Below, in pieces: positions 1-9,452 of a stretch of DNA of 64,000 bases. Position 1 is the first letter of the stretch, and each line of letters opens with the position of its first letter. The stretch spans positions 1-64,000 of the forward strand of contig JAJECS010000027.1 in the NCBI GenBank assembly GCA_022821905.1, written 5' to 3'. The stretch comes from Chloroflexota bacterium. Lineage in GTDB: Bacteria > Chloroflexota > UBA11872. The position numbers were made by a program, and so were the translations under genes. Below the pieces are notes generated by a model. That model did no database searches, had not been told where the DNA came from, and saw only the letters and a list, made by a program, of their open reading frames with translations.

Positions 1-248
1 CAGCGCTCTGGGCCGGGACGACCCCGCTCTCCCACGGGCTCGCAAGGGCCCCAGGGTCAATCGGTCTGTCCCGGCCCGGGCTATGCCCTCGGACATTCCG
101 AGAGTCCTCGGAACATACCCGCCCTGGCACATACAAGGGTCAGGGTGAGGGATTCCAGCTCGTGGTCGCGGAATCCTGACCGCCTGTCGAAACGCCTCCC
201 CATCCGCGACGGCTACCATGGCGGCTCCCTTCGACAGAGGACCTCGCG

Positions 249-1418
249 ATGTACGACCTCCTGATCTCCGGCGGCACGGTCGTCGATCCCGCGCAGGGCC
301 TCAACGACCGCCGCGACGTGGCGATCGCGGACGGCCGCGTGCGTGCCGTCGCCGAGCGCATCGACTCTGCCCAGGCTCACCATGTCCTCGACGCCAAGGG
401 CCTGCTGGTCACGCCGGGCCTCGTCGATGTCCACGTACACGTCTACGACGGCGTCAGCCACTACGGCGTCGACGCCGACACCTACGTCCTTCCGAGCGGC
501 GTCACCACGGCCATCGACGCCGGGTCGGCGGGCGCGGACACCTTCGAGGGCCTGCGACGCTACGTGATCGAGGTCTCCGAGACGCGCCTCAAGGCCTGTC
601 TCAACATCTCCACGACGGGCATGGTCTCGCCGGTCGTCGGCGAGCTCGAAGACATCCGGCTCATCGACCCCAAGAAAGCCATCGAGGTCTGCGAGCGCCA
701 CAGCGACGTAATCGTCGGCGTCAAGGCGAGGATCAGCGAGAACCTCGCCGGGAACAACGCGCTGCCCGCGCTGCACCGCGCCCGCGAGGCGGCGGATGCC
801 GTGGGGCTGCCGATCATGATTCACCCCAACGCGCCCGTTTGCACGCTCGACGACATCCTCCGCGAGATGAAGGCCGGCGACCTGCTGACGCACTGCTACC
901 ACGGCCTCGACGAGGGCATCCTCGACGAGCAGGGCCGCGTGCGCGCGTCGGTCCGCGACGCGGTGAATCGCGGCGTCCATCTCGACGTGGGCCACGGCCA
1001 GGGCAGCTTCTCCTGGAGCGTGGCGGAATCCGCGATGGCGCAGGATATGGTCCCTTCCACCATCAGCAGCGACCTGCACGCCTATGACTTCGACGGCCCC
1101 GTCTTCGACCTGGCCACGACCCTCAGCAAGTTCCTGCACCTGGGCCTGGACCTGCCCGACGCCCTGCGCCGCTGCACCGTCACCCCGGCGGAGATCCTGG
1201 GCATGCAAGGCCAGATCGGCACCCTCGCCGTCGGTGCCCATGCCGACGCCGCGCTGTTCCGCGAGGAGATCGGCGCCCACACCTTCGAGGACGCCCACGG
1301 CCAAACCCGCACCGGCGAGCGTCGGCTGGTCCCCGTCAAAGTCGTCAAGGGCGGTAAGGTCATCGACGCCGTCGCCCGCGGCTGGCACGGCCACGATCAC
1401 CATCACCACCATCACTAG
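249..1418 (+). CDS. amidohydrolase/deacetylase-family metallohydrolase with natural C-terminal HGHDHHHHHH tail
   Basis: ORF track; PGLVDVHVHVYDG metal-binding motif, C-terminal amidohydrolase-type ADAALFR region; AGAGGA upstream of ATG. Confidence 0.85.
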   Translation: MYDLLISGGTVVDPAQGLNDRRDVAIADGRVRAVAERIDSAQAHHVLDAKGLLVTPGLVDVHVHVYDGVSHYGVDADTYVLPSGVTTAIDAGSAGADTFEGLRRYVIEVSETRLKACLNISTTGMVSPVVGELEDIRLIDPKKAIEVCERHSDVIVGVKARISENLAGNNALPALHRAREAADAVGLPIMIHPNAPVCTLDDILREMKAGDLLTHCYHGLDEGILDEQGRVRASVRDAVNRGVHLDVGHGQGSFSWSVAESAMAQDMVPSTISSDLHAYDFDGPVFDLATTLSKFLHLGLDLPDALRRCTVTPAEILGMQGQIGTLAVGAHADAALFREEIGAHTFEDAHGQTRTGERRLVPVKVVKGGKVIDAVARGWHGHDHHHHHH

Positions 1419-1420
1419 TT

Positions 1421-1439
1421 GGGTTGGGTCGGGTTGGGG
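1421..1439 (+). other. G-quadruplex-forming motif GGGTTGGGTCGGGTTGGGG, 2 nt after a stop codon
   Basis: four G3+ runs with 2-nt loops read directly. Confidence 0.7.
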
Positions 1440-1491
1440 CTGTCGGCGACCGCGCCGCCGCTATAGGCGACCGTTGCATAAACCCTTCGTC

Positions 1492-1511
1492 ATTCCCGCG
1501 AAGGCGGGAAT
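1492..1511. repeat. dRS3-like palindromic repeat ATTCCCGCGAAGGCGGGAAT
   Basis: exact ATTCCC-N8-GGGAAT; same element at 25032 and similar ones elsewhere in the window. Confidence 0.7.
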
Positions 1512-1620
1512 CCACCCTTCGCTGAACCTGGTGGCGGGAGGGATTCGCCCGGCCATGCTGACTAACCGGATCTACACCCGTTCCCGGTGTCCGGCCTGAT
1601 TGGCGGATGCCGCTAGCGGC

Positions 1621-4600
1621 TCACGACCAATCCCTTGAAGGCGGTGCGCCCAGCCCGTCGGACGTGGCGGGGGTGCAGGTGTGGGCCATCACCTGCACCG
1701 CCCCGTGCTCGTCCTGCATCTCGCCGTAGACCAGCATCACCGGGGAATCCAAAATCGCGCGCTGGTAGCGGGTGAAGACCGACGGGCGGATGATGATGTT
1801 GACCAGCCCGGTTTCATCCTCCAGGGACAGGAAGGTGTAGCCGCGCGCGGTGGGCGGGTGCTGGCGGTTGATCACGATGCCGGCCACGGTGACCATGACT
1901 CCGGTGCGGGCCTGCTCGCGCAGGGTGTCGGGAACGCCGCTGTCGCCCAGGCCCTGGAACTGCCGCCCGCTGCCCCGTCCGTCATAGTGGTTCCCAGCGC
2001 GGCGGGCACGCTCGCCATAGCGCCCCGCCACGGGACGGGGTGGCCGGTGACCTCGGCCGCGGCGCGGGCGCGGCATCGGCGGGCGCACGCCGGCCGGAAT
2101 TGAGACCCGTGGGATGCGAGCGCGCCGTGTCTGGACCATCGCTGGCTTCGCGGCGCCGTCAGGGCCTTTGCGCCGCCGTTTGGCGGCCAGGTCCAGCAGA
2201 TCGGCGGCGCGCAGCACGCCGGCCTGCGCCAGCGCCGGACGCAGGAACTCCAAACCCCGCCAGCGGGTTGAGAGGCCGGTGGCGGCGAAGTCCATCCGCA
2301 CCTGCACCAGCGTGTCGGCCGGCGGCAGCGCCACCGGCTCCTCCAGCTCCGCCGCCAGGTTCGGCAGCTCTCCGCCGTGGGCCGCCGGCGCCTGGGCCTG
2401 CACCTGCCAGAGGGCCGCGCGCCGGTTCAGCCCCAGGCTTCGAAATGCCCCCGCCATGGCCAGCGCTTCCAGGACGTTGATCGGCAATCGCGTCCGGCGG
2501 CAGAAGTCTTCCAGCGAGCGATACGGCCCGCGGGCGAACTCCGCATCCAGGCGCTCGCGGTGGGCTTCGCCCAGACCCTCCACGTACCGATAGCCCAACC
2601 GCACCGCGCTGTCCGGCTCCACCGTGCACTCGAAGCGGCTGTGCCGGATGTCCACGGGACGCACCGTCACCCCGTGCCGCTGGGCGTCGCCCACCAGCGT
2701 GTGCGGGCTGTAGAAGCCCATGGGCTGGCTGTTGAGAATGGCGCAGGTGAACGCCGCGTGGTGGTGCACCTTCAGCCACGCCGAGACGTACACCAGCAGC
2801 GCGAAGGCGCAGGAATGCGCCTCGGGAAATCCATAGCCCGCATAGCCTTCGATCTGCGCGTAGATCTGCTCCGCCGTCGACGCGGGGATGCCGCTGCGGG
2901 TCATGCCCTGCATCAGGTCGTCCTGCAGCGCCTGGATATGCGCCAGGGAGCGCTTGCGGCTCATGGCCCGCCGCAGCGCGTCGGCCTTGGTCGCCGAAAA
3001 CCCGGCCGCCACCATGGCGATCTGGAGGCATTGCTCCTGGAAGATCGGCAGCCCCAGCGTGCGTTGCAGCACCGTCGCCAGGCCGGGCCACACGGGATCG
3101 TCCGCCTCCTGCCCGGTGCGGCGCAGGATCCAGCGCCGGTGCATCTTGGTGGTCATGGGCCCGGGCCGGATGATCGCCACCTGCACTACCAGGTCGTAAA
3201 AGCACCGCGGCCGCGTCTGCGGCAGCACGTGCATCTGGGCGCGGCTTTCCACCTGGAACATGCCGATGGTGTCGGCGGCGCAGATGGCGTCGTAGACCCT
3301 GGGGTCGTCGAAGGTGAAATCCGCCAGCGCCAGCTGCCGGCCGCACCGCTGCTCGATGAGCCGGAAGGCCCGCTGGATCAGCGTCAGCATGCCCAGCCCC
3401 AAGAGGTCGATCTTGAGCAAACCGGCGTCGGCGCAGTCGTCCTTGTCCCACTGCGCCACGGTGCGACCTTCCATCGTCGCCGGCTCGATCGGCACCGAGG
3501 CGTCCAGCGGGTGCGAGGCGATGATCATGCCCCCGGTGTGGATGCCCAGGTGCCGGGGGAAGTCGACGATCTGCCGGCTCAGCTCCAGCAGGTCGCGGCC
3601 CACGCGGTTGGAGACCTCGCGCGGCAGGTCGTCGCCCGCCTGGTCCGGGTGCGGCATCTCCACGCTGGGATGCCATTGCAGCCGCTCCGCCAGGCGGTCC
3701 ACCTGGGCTTGCGGCAGACCTAGCGCCTTGCCCACGTCGCGGATGGCCGAGCGCCCGCGAAAGCAGATGACGTTCGCCACCATGGCCGCGCGGCGGCGGC
3801 CGTAGCGCTGGTAGACATACTGGATGACCCGCTCGCGCTCCTGGTGCTCGATGTCCAGGTCGATGTCGGGCGGCTCGTCCCGATCCGGCGACATGAACCG
3901 CTCGAACATCAGCCCGGCGGCGATGGGATCGACCATCGAGATGCCGAGCGCGTAGCAGAGGATCGAGCCGGGCGCCGAGCCGCGGGTGTTGACCAGGATG
4001 TCGTGGCGGTGACAGAAGTCCACCAGGTCGCGGACGGTGAGGAAATAGCCCGCCAGCCGCAGATCCTTGACGTACCGCAGCTCCCGCCGCACGCGCTCGC
4101 GCACGGTCTCGTCGAGGTCGGGATATCGCCGCCGCGCGCCCTCCCAGACCAGGCGCTCCATGTAGCCGTATTCGGACTCGCCGTCAGGCGTGGGAAACGT
4201 GGGCAGGCCGTAGTCGAGCTTGCGGCTCAGGTCGAAGTCGCACATCTCGGCAATGCGCAGCGTGTTGCTCACTGCCTCGGGGACGCCGTCAAAGAGCCGC
4301 GCCATCTCCGCCGCGGACTTCAGGACAAACTCGTGATTGGGCCGCAGCCGCCGCCCCGCCGTTTCGAGCGTGACGGTGTGCTTGATGCAGACCAACACGT
4401 CCTGCAGCCGCGTACGGGATTGGTCGTGGTAGTGGACGTTGTTGGTGGCCGCTAGCGGCAGGCCGGTTCGCCGCGCGATGTCGAGCAGTCCGGCGTTGGC
4501 CAGGTGCTCCGCTTCGAGTCGATGGTCTTGGAGCTCGAGAAAGAAGCCGCCGGGCTCGAACAGTTCGGCGTAGGTTCCCGCCAGCTCGATGGCCTGGCGG

Positions 4601-5022
4601 TCGTCACCGTGCAGCGCCGCGGTCGGAATCGCGCCCTGCAGGCAGCCCGACAGCCCCACCAGGCCGCGCGTGTGCCGCGCCAGGGTGTCGAGATCGAGCT
4701 CCGCCGTCCCCTTGGGCCGGTCGCGGTGCGCCGCGGTGGCCAGCCGGCAGATGTTGGCGTAGCCCTCCCGGTCGCGCGCCAGCATGGTGAGGTGGCGGCC
4801 CTCGGTCAGGCTGGCTTCCATGCCCACGATGGGACGCAGCCCGTGCTCGCGCGCCGCGTGGGAGAACCGCACCGCACCGTAGACCCCGTTGTGATCCGTG
4901 ATCGCCAGCGCCGCCAGCCCAAGCTCGGCGGCGCGCGCCGCCATTTCCTCGGGATGCGACGCGCCGTCCAGAAACGAGAAATTGCTGTGCGCGTGCAGCT
5001 CGGCGTAGGCGGGGCGTGTCAA
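1621..5022 (-). CDS. dnaE2: error-prone DNA polymerase DnaE2 (ImuC)
   Basis: PHP domain (YAELHAHSNFSFLDG), PDIDLDIEHQERERVIQYVYQRYGR catalytic motif, C-terminal OB region; TTG start overlapping imuB stop chosen because the track's upstream extension is not polymerase-like. Confidence 0.93.
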   Translation of the reverse strand: MTRPAYAELHAHSNFSFLDGASHPEEMAARAAELGLAALAITDHNGVYGAVRFSHAAREHGLRPIVGMEASLTEGRHLTMLARDREGYANICRLATAAHRDRPKGTAELDLDTLARHTRGLVGLSGCLQGAIPTAALHGDDRQAIELAGTYAELFEPGGFFLELQDHRLEAEHLANAGLLDIARRTGLPLAATNNVHYHDQSRTRLQDVLVCIKHTVTLETAGRRLRPNHEFVLKSAAEMARLFDGVPEAVSNTLRIAEMCDFDLSRKLDYGLPTFPTPDGESEYGYMERLVWEGARRRYPDLDETVRERVRRELRYVKDLRLAGYFLTVRDLVDFCHRHDILVNTRGSAPGSILCYALGISMVDPIAAGLMFERFMSPDRDEPPDIDLDIEHQERERVIQYVYQRYGRRRAAMVANVICFRGRSAIRDVGKALGLPQAQVDRLAERLQWHPSVEMPHPDQAGDDLPREVSNRVGRDLLELSRQIVDFPRHLGIHTGGMIIASHPLDASVPIEPATMEGRTVAQWDKDDCADAGLLKIDLLGLGMLTLIQRAFRLIEQRCGRQLALADFTFDDPRVYDAICAADTIGMFQVESRAQMHVLPQTRPRCFYDLVVQVAIIRPGPMTTKMHRRWILRRTGQEADDPVWPGLATVLQRTLGLPIFQEQCLQIAMVAAGFSATKADALRRAMSRKRSLAHIQALQDDLMQGMTRSGIPASTAEQIYAQIEGYAGYGFPEAHSCAFALLVYVSAWLKVHHHAAFTCAILNSQPMGFYSPHTLVGDAQRHGVTVRPVDIRHSRFECTVEPDSAVRLGYRYVEGLGEAHRERLDAEFARGPYRSLEDFCRRTRLPINVLEALAMAGAFRSLGLNRRAALWQVQAQAPAAHGGELPNLAAELEEPVALPPADTLVQVRMDFAATGLSTRWRGLEFLRPALAQAGVLRAADLLDLAAKRRRKGPDGAAKPAMVQTRRARIPRVSIPAGVRPPMPRPRRGRGHRPPRPVAGRYGERARRAGNHYDGRGSGRQFQGLGDSGVPDTLREQARTGVMVTVAGIVINRQHPPTARGYTFLSLEDETGLVNIIIRPSVFTRYQRAILDSPVMLVYGEMQDEHGAVQVMAHTCTPATSDGLGAPPSRDWS

Positions 5023-6575
5023 TCGAGCGCTCCCTGCGCAAACCAGCGACCCTGCGCGCGGTCGCGGTAGAGCACCAGGCCGCGGCCGTCGTCCAACTGC
5101 ACGTGCAGGTAATCCCGGTCGACGGGTTCCGCCCACCATTCCGTCTGCACCCGCTGTGGCCCATAGCCGGCGACGACTTTCCTGGTCACCCCTTCGAGCG
5201 TCACCCAGCGGGTGTCCTTGTCTTGGCTGAGGCGCACCGGACGGGGTGGGGTGAAGAGCCGCGTCAGGCCCCGCGCGCCCACCAGGCCGGCCAGCCATGC
5301 CGCGGATGGCGTGGACGCATCACGCGTGGGGCTTGTCTCGACGTAGGCGTCCAGCCGGCGGCTGGCCGTGTCGAGGGTGAAGGCGTCGGGACGGAGCGCC
5401 AGGCGGAACAGCGCGGCGTCGCCCAGCTGCGATCGCAGGCGGCTGATCGCGTGGTTGGCGCGCGCCAGGCGCTCCGACCGGTTGCCGAGCAGCGACCGTT
5501 GCATGCCGACGCCCGGCGCCAGATGCCGCACGTCCAGGCTCATGCGCACCACGCCGGGCTGGTGGGATGAAATCTCCGGCATCACCGCGCCGGCTTGCGC
5601 CGTGTCGGCCCACGCCTCGAAGCGCCAGCGGGCCGCGTCGCGAAAAGTGGCGGCCGCGGCCGACGGCTCGGGCAGCGGCAGCGCGAACTGCTGCACCGTG
5701 CCGTCGGCGCGCTTGATCCGGCCGTCGACCTGCTGCGCCATCAGACCCCGCTGGGCCAGTCGCGCGGCCAGGCGCTGCGCCAGCGCCTGCAGGGCGAAGG
5801 CGAGGCGATCGACGTTGTGCTCTTCCCACTCGAAGTCGACCGCCTCGTGCAGCACGAGCGGCCGGGCCCGACCGCGCAGGGGTTGCGGGTTCTCGCCGTG
5901 CGCCAGCCGCCGTGCCCGCGCGCCTTCGACTCCATAGCGCGTCCGCACGGCGTTGGCCGGCAGGGCGGCGAACGCGCCGATGGTGGCGATGCCCAGCGTC
6001 CGCAGGGTGGCCAGCGTCCGCTCGTCCAACGGCAGCCGCTCGACGGGCTGCTCGGCCAGATAGGCCCGGTCGGAGGTTTCAACGATGTTGACGCCCGCCG
6101 CACTCGCCGTGCGCGCCGCGACCTCCGCCGCCAGGCGTCCCATCGCCAGCCCGATATGCGCCGTGTGTCCGGTCGCCGCCGCGACGTCGCGGCGCACTCG
6201 CGCGCCCAGCGCCGCGTCGGGGCCGTAGAGCGACGCCAGGCCCGCCGCGTCGGCAAACGCCAGCCCCACGCCGGCGTCCTCCACCAGCGGGGAGAATCGG
6301 TCCAGCACGTCCAGCACCGCCGCGAACGCACGGGCGTAGCGCGGCGGATCGTCGGGCACACAGACGCCCCGCGGACAGCGCTGCGCCGCCTCCTTGACCG
6401 CCATGCCCAGCCGCAACCCGGCGTCGCGGGCGGCGTCGGAAAGCTCGATCAGCCGCCGCTGATTAGCTTGCGATGTGTAGATCGCCAGCGGCTGCGCCGA
6501 CCACGCCGGGTGCGTCTGCGCTTCCACCGTGGTGCGGAAGCGCGGCATCCAGAGGCAGATCGTCTTGCGGTCCAC
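5019..6575 (-). CDS. imuB: Y-family polymerase-like mutasome protein ImuB
   Basis: LWMPRF N-terminus, Y-family fold spacing, position between imuA-like gene and dnaE2. Confidence 0.88.
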   Translation of the reverse strand: MDRKTICLWMPRFRTTVEAQTHPAWSAQPLAIYTSQANQRRLIELSDAARDAGLRLGMAVKEAAQRCPRGVCVPDDPPRYARAFAAVLDVLDRFSPLVEDAGVGLAFADAAGLASLYGPDAALGARVRRDVAAATGHTAHIGLAMGRLAAEVAARTASAAGVNIVETSDRAYLAEQPVERLPLDERTLATLRTLGIATIGAFAALPANAVRTRYGVEGARARRLAHGENPQPLRGRARPLVLHEAVDFEWEEHNVDRLAFALQALAQRLAARLAQRGLMAQQVDGRIKRADGTVQQFALPLPEPSAAAATFRDAARWRFEAWADTAQAGAVMPEISSHQPGVVRMSLDVRHLAPGVGMQRSLLGNRSERLARANHAISRLRSQLGDAALFRLALRPDAFTLDTASRRLDAYVETSPTRDASTPSAAWLAGLVGARGLTRLFTPPRPVRLSQDKDTRWVTLEGVTRKVVAGYGPQRVQTEWWAEPVDRDYLHVQLDDGRGLVLYRDRAQGRWFAQGALD

Positions 6576-7329
6576 CGGACCTCCTGAGAAACGGACAGTC
6601 GATGACGAGGCGCCGCACGCCCGTGCCGCTGCGCGACTTCAGCACCCGGACCTCCAGCGTCAGCCCGATCGGCGCCTGGGTCAGGCGGCTGCGCTGCCAG
6701 CGCCAGCCGCGGCAGGCCACGCCGAGCCGCAGGGAGGCCAGGTAGGGCAACCCGGTGACGCGCCGCCCGCCCGATGCCGTCACCACCACCAGCCCCGCCG
6801 CCCCGCGTCCCGCCAGGTCGGCCAGGTGCGACCAGCGGTTGACCGGCGGCCGGGTGGCCTCCAGGTCCAGCAGCAGGGCCTCGAAGGCGTTGCTGCGCAG
6901 CAGCGTGGCGGTCGCCTGCAGCGCCGCGTCGGCGTCCGGTGGACGCACCACCACCAGGCGCGACAGATCGAGACCCAGGGCCGCGCCCACGGTCGGGGCG
7001 AACGTGCCCGGCAGATCGACGTAAGCCGCCAACCCGCCCTGGTCCAGCGCGGTGGCCAGGCTGCGCAACCCCAGCGTCAGCGCGCCGCCGCCGGACAGGC
7101 CGGTGAGCTCGCTCACGCGACCCCGCGGAATCCCCGCAAACCCGGTCGCTTGATCCAGCGCCGGAATGCCGGTGGCAAAGCCGGCGTCTGGCGCACTGAC
7201 GCCGAACAGGCGTCCGGCGGCATGCAGCCCCATGCGCTGCTCGATGTCGCGCACGGCGCGCCGCAGCGCGGCCGGCCGCTCGCTAGCGGGTAGAGGCAGT
7301 GCAAAGCCCCAGGCAGGACGGGACGCCAC
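6463..7329 (-). CDS. imuA: ImuA-like RecA-fold protein with degenerate Walker A; start uncertain (GTG 7329 is one option)
   Basis: ATGIPALDQATGFAGIPRGRVSELTGLSGGGALTLGL RecA/SulA-like core; overlaps imuB 5' end by about 113 nt. Confidence 0.75.
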   Translation of the reverse strand: MASRPAWGFALPLPASERPAALRRAVRDIEQRMGLHAAGRLFGVSAPDAGFATGIPALDQATGFAGIPRGRVSELTGLSGGGALTLGLRSLATALDQGGLAAYVDLPGTFAPTVGAALGLDLSRLVVVRPPDADAALQATATLLRSNAFEALLLDLEATRPPVNRWSHLADLAGRGAAGLVVVTASGGRRVTGLPYLASLRLGVACRGWRWQRSRLTQAPIGLTLEVRVLKSRSGTGVRRLVIDCPFLRRSGGPQDDLPLDAALPHHGGSADAPGVVGAAAGDLHIAS

Positions 7330-7396
7330 TATACCAAACAAAAACCGAACAGAAGGGGAAAGAACCCAAGCGGTGGTGAGCCGCTTCGAGCGCGTC

Positions 7397-7437
7397 ATTC
7401 CCGCGGAGCCTGTCCCCGCGCAGGCGGGGAGCGGAAT
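7397..7437. repeat. degenerate dRS3-like palindrome with internal GC-rich insertion
   Basis: GTC-ATTCCCGC...GCGGAAT-CCAGTCCGG flanks shared with 44811 element. Confidence 0.5.
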
Positions 7438-7473
7438 CCAGTCCGGTTGAACCCTAGAAAGTCGGGCCCCGGC

Positions 7474-8724
7474 CTACTCGTACCGCAGCGCCTCGATCGG
7501 CCGCAGCCGCGCGGCGCGGTTGGCGGGGTAGATGCCGAACACCAGGCCGATGGCCACCGAGACGGCCAGCGCCAGGATCACCGGCTCGGGCGTGAGCGTG
7601 CCCTCGAGCGAGCGGCCGCCAAAGCTCACGCCGCCCATGAACGTTGCCAGCAGGCCGCCGATGACCGCCCCCGCGATCCCGCCGCCCAAACTCACCAGCA
7701 CGGCCTCGATCAGGAACTGCCCCAGGATGTCCCGACGCCGCGCGCCGATGGCCTTGCGGATGCCGATCTCGCGCGTTCGCTCGGTCACCGAGACCAGCAT
7801 GATGTTCATGATCCCGATGCCGCCGACCAGCAATGAGATGCCGGCAATCGCGCCCAGGAACAGCGTCAGCGTTCCCGTGACTTCGCCCAGCGCTTCGATG
7901 ATGTCCTGCTGCGTGCGGATGGTGAAGTCGTCCTCGGTCACGTCGTGACGCAGCCGCAGCAGCGCGCTGACCTCGTTCGTGACCGCCTCGATCGTCGCCT
8001 CGTCCTCGTCGGCGAGCGTGACGCTGATCTCACTGACAATGTCGTCGCCGGCCAGCGTGCGCGATGGGCTGATGCGCGTCTGCAGCGTGGTCAACGGCAC
8101 CAGCGCCTGGTTGTCGCGGCTCTGGAACGTCGCCTGACCCGACTCCTCCATCACCGCGATCACGGTGAACGTCTGGTTGTTGAGCCGCACCGTGGCGCCG
8201 ATGGGGTTCTGACCTGGAAACAGCTCGGTGGCGATCGTTTGCCCCAGGGCGATCACGCGAGTGCGCCGGTCCAGGTCGTCGTCGGAGATGAACCGACCGG
8301 CCTGAGGCTGGAAGGTGCGCACCTCGGCGTAGCTCGGGGTCGCGCCGATGATCTGCGTGGAAAACGCATTGCCGCCCGCCACCAGCGATGCGTTCGTGTT
8401 CCGGGTGGGGGCGATGTCCACGATGCCCGGAATGGCGGCGTCGCGAATGGCTGCGGCGTCCTCGAAGGTGAGCGTCGGCGAGGTGGCGCTTACGTCCACG
8501 AACCTGCCGCCTCCCTGGGTCTGTACGCCGGGGCTGATGAAGAGCAGGTTGGAACCCGTGCCGCGAATGTTCGCCTCGATCGACGCCTGCGCACCGGCGC
8601 CCAGCGACATCAGCGCAATCACCGCCGCCACGCCGATCACCATGCCCAGCACCGTCAGGCTGGTGCGCAGCTTGTTGGCGGCCAACGCCCGCAGGGCCAG
8701 GCGCACCCCGTCGGCGAGGCTCAT
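7474..8724 (-). CDS. MacB/FtsX-type ABC transporter permease
   Basis: N-terminal TM then periplasmic domain, C-terminal FtsX TMs (LFLGAIAGISLLVGGIGIMNIMLVSVTERTREIGIRKAIGA). Confidence 0.92.
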   Translation of the reverse strand: MSLADGVRLALRALAANKLRTSLTVLGMVIGVAAVIALMSLGAGAQASIEANIRGTGSNLLFISPGVQTQGGGRFVDVSATSPTLTFEDAAAIRDAAIPGIVDIAPTRNTNASLVAGGNAFSTQIIGATPSYAEVRTFQPQAGRFISDDDLDRRTRVIALGQTIATELFPGQNPIGATVRLNNQTFTVIAVMEESGQATFQSRDNQALVPLTTLQTRISPSRTLAGDDIVSEISVTLADEDEATIEAVTNEVSALLRLRHDVTEDDFTIRTQQDIIEALGEVTGTLTLFLGAIAGISLLVGGIGIMNIMLVSVTERTREIGIRKAIGARRRDILGQFLIEAVLVSLGGGIAGAVIGGLLATFMGGVSFGGRSLEGTLTPEPVILALAVSVAIGLVFGIYPANRAARLRPIEALRYE

Positions 8725-9452
8725 GAGCCGTGTTCCGCGGGCGCCGTGCGGTCGTCGCCGGCAATGGCCCCGTCCACCATGCGAATCACGCGCTGCGTGC
8801 GCGCCGCCACGTCGGCTTCGTGCGTGACGATCAGCGTGGTGATGCCGCGCTCCTCATTCAGGAGCGCGAGCAGTTCCATGATCTCGTTGGCAGTGGCCGT
8901 GTCGAGGTTTCCGGTCGGCTCGTCGGCCAACACCATGCTGGGGTTGCCCACCAGGGCGCGCGCAATCGCCACGCGCTGCTGCTGGCCGCCGGAGAGTTCC
9001 GACGGCTTGTGGTGCATGCGGTCGTCCAGTCCGACGACGGCCAATGCCTCTTCCGCGCGTTGCCGCCGCTGGCGATCGCGGGCATAGAGCAACGGCATCT
9101 CGACCTGCTCCAACGCCGACATGCGCGCCAGCAGATTGAACGACTGAAAGACGAACCCGATCTTGCGGTTGCGAATGGCGGCCAGCGCGTCGTCGGACAG
9201 GTCGCCCACCAACTCCCCGTCGAGGAAGTAGCTCCCGGCCGTGGGCGCATCCAGGCAGCCCAGCAGATTGAGCAAGGTCGATTTGCCCGAACCCGAGTGG
9301 CCCATGATCGCGACCATCTCGCCTTTTGCGATGTCGAACGAGACGCCGCGCAGGGCGTGCACGTCAATCGAGCCCATGGAATACGTCTTGGCAAGGTCCT
9401 CGACGCGCACGACGGGCGTTGGGGCGCCGTTCTCCTGGGGACCGGCGTCCAC
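8721..9452 (-). CDS. ABC transporter ATP-binding protein (MacB/LolD type)
   Basis: Walker A GHSGSGKSTLLN, signature [16 protein letters not shown], Walker B MVLADEPTGNLD; short overlap with permease. Confidence 0.95.
   Translation of the reverse strand: MDAGPQENGAPTPVVRVEDLAKTYSMGSIDVHALRGVSFDIAKGEMVAIMGHSGSGKSTLLNLLGCLDAPTAGSYFLDGELVGDLSDDALAAIRNRKIGFVFQSFNLLARMSALEQVEMPLLYARDRQRRQRAEEALAVVGLDDRMHHKPSELSGGQQQRVAIARALVGNPSMVLADEPTGNLDTATANEIMELLALLNEERGITTLIVTHEADVAARTQRVIRMVDGAIAGDDRTAPAEHGS

Noticed and set aside
96-113. TTCCGAG-AGTC-CTCGGAA hairpin upstream of the first gene as a riboswitch or terminator
   Set aside because: Short stem with no U-tract and no recognisable riboswitch core; upstream context is cut off by the window edge
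213-1415. 400-aa minus-strand ORF opposite the first amidohydrolase
   Set aside because: Antisense shadow of a well-supported gene
1380-1418. His6 tail as vector contamination
   Set aside because: Flanks are continuous with genomic-type sequence including a dRS3-like repeat and the dnaE2 gene; no vector sequence seen
2159-3723. Long ORFs in other frames/strands over dnaE2 (505 aa minus, 448 aa plus)
   Set aside because: GC-driven overlapping ORFs; DnaE2 frame carries all conserved motifs
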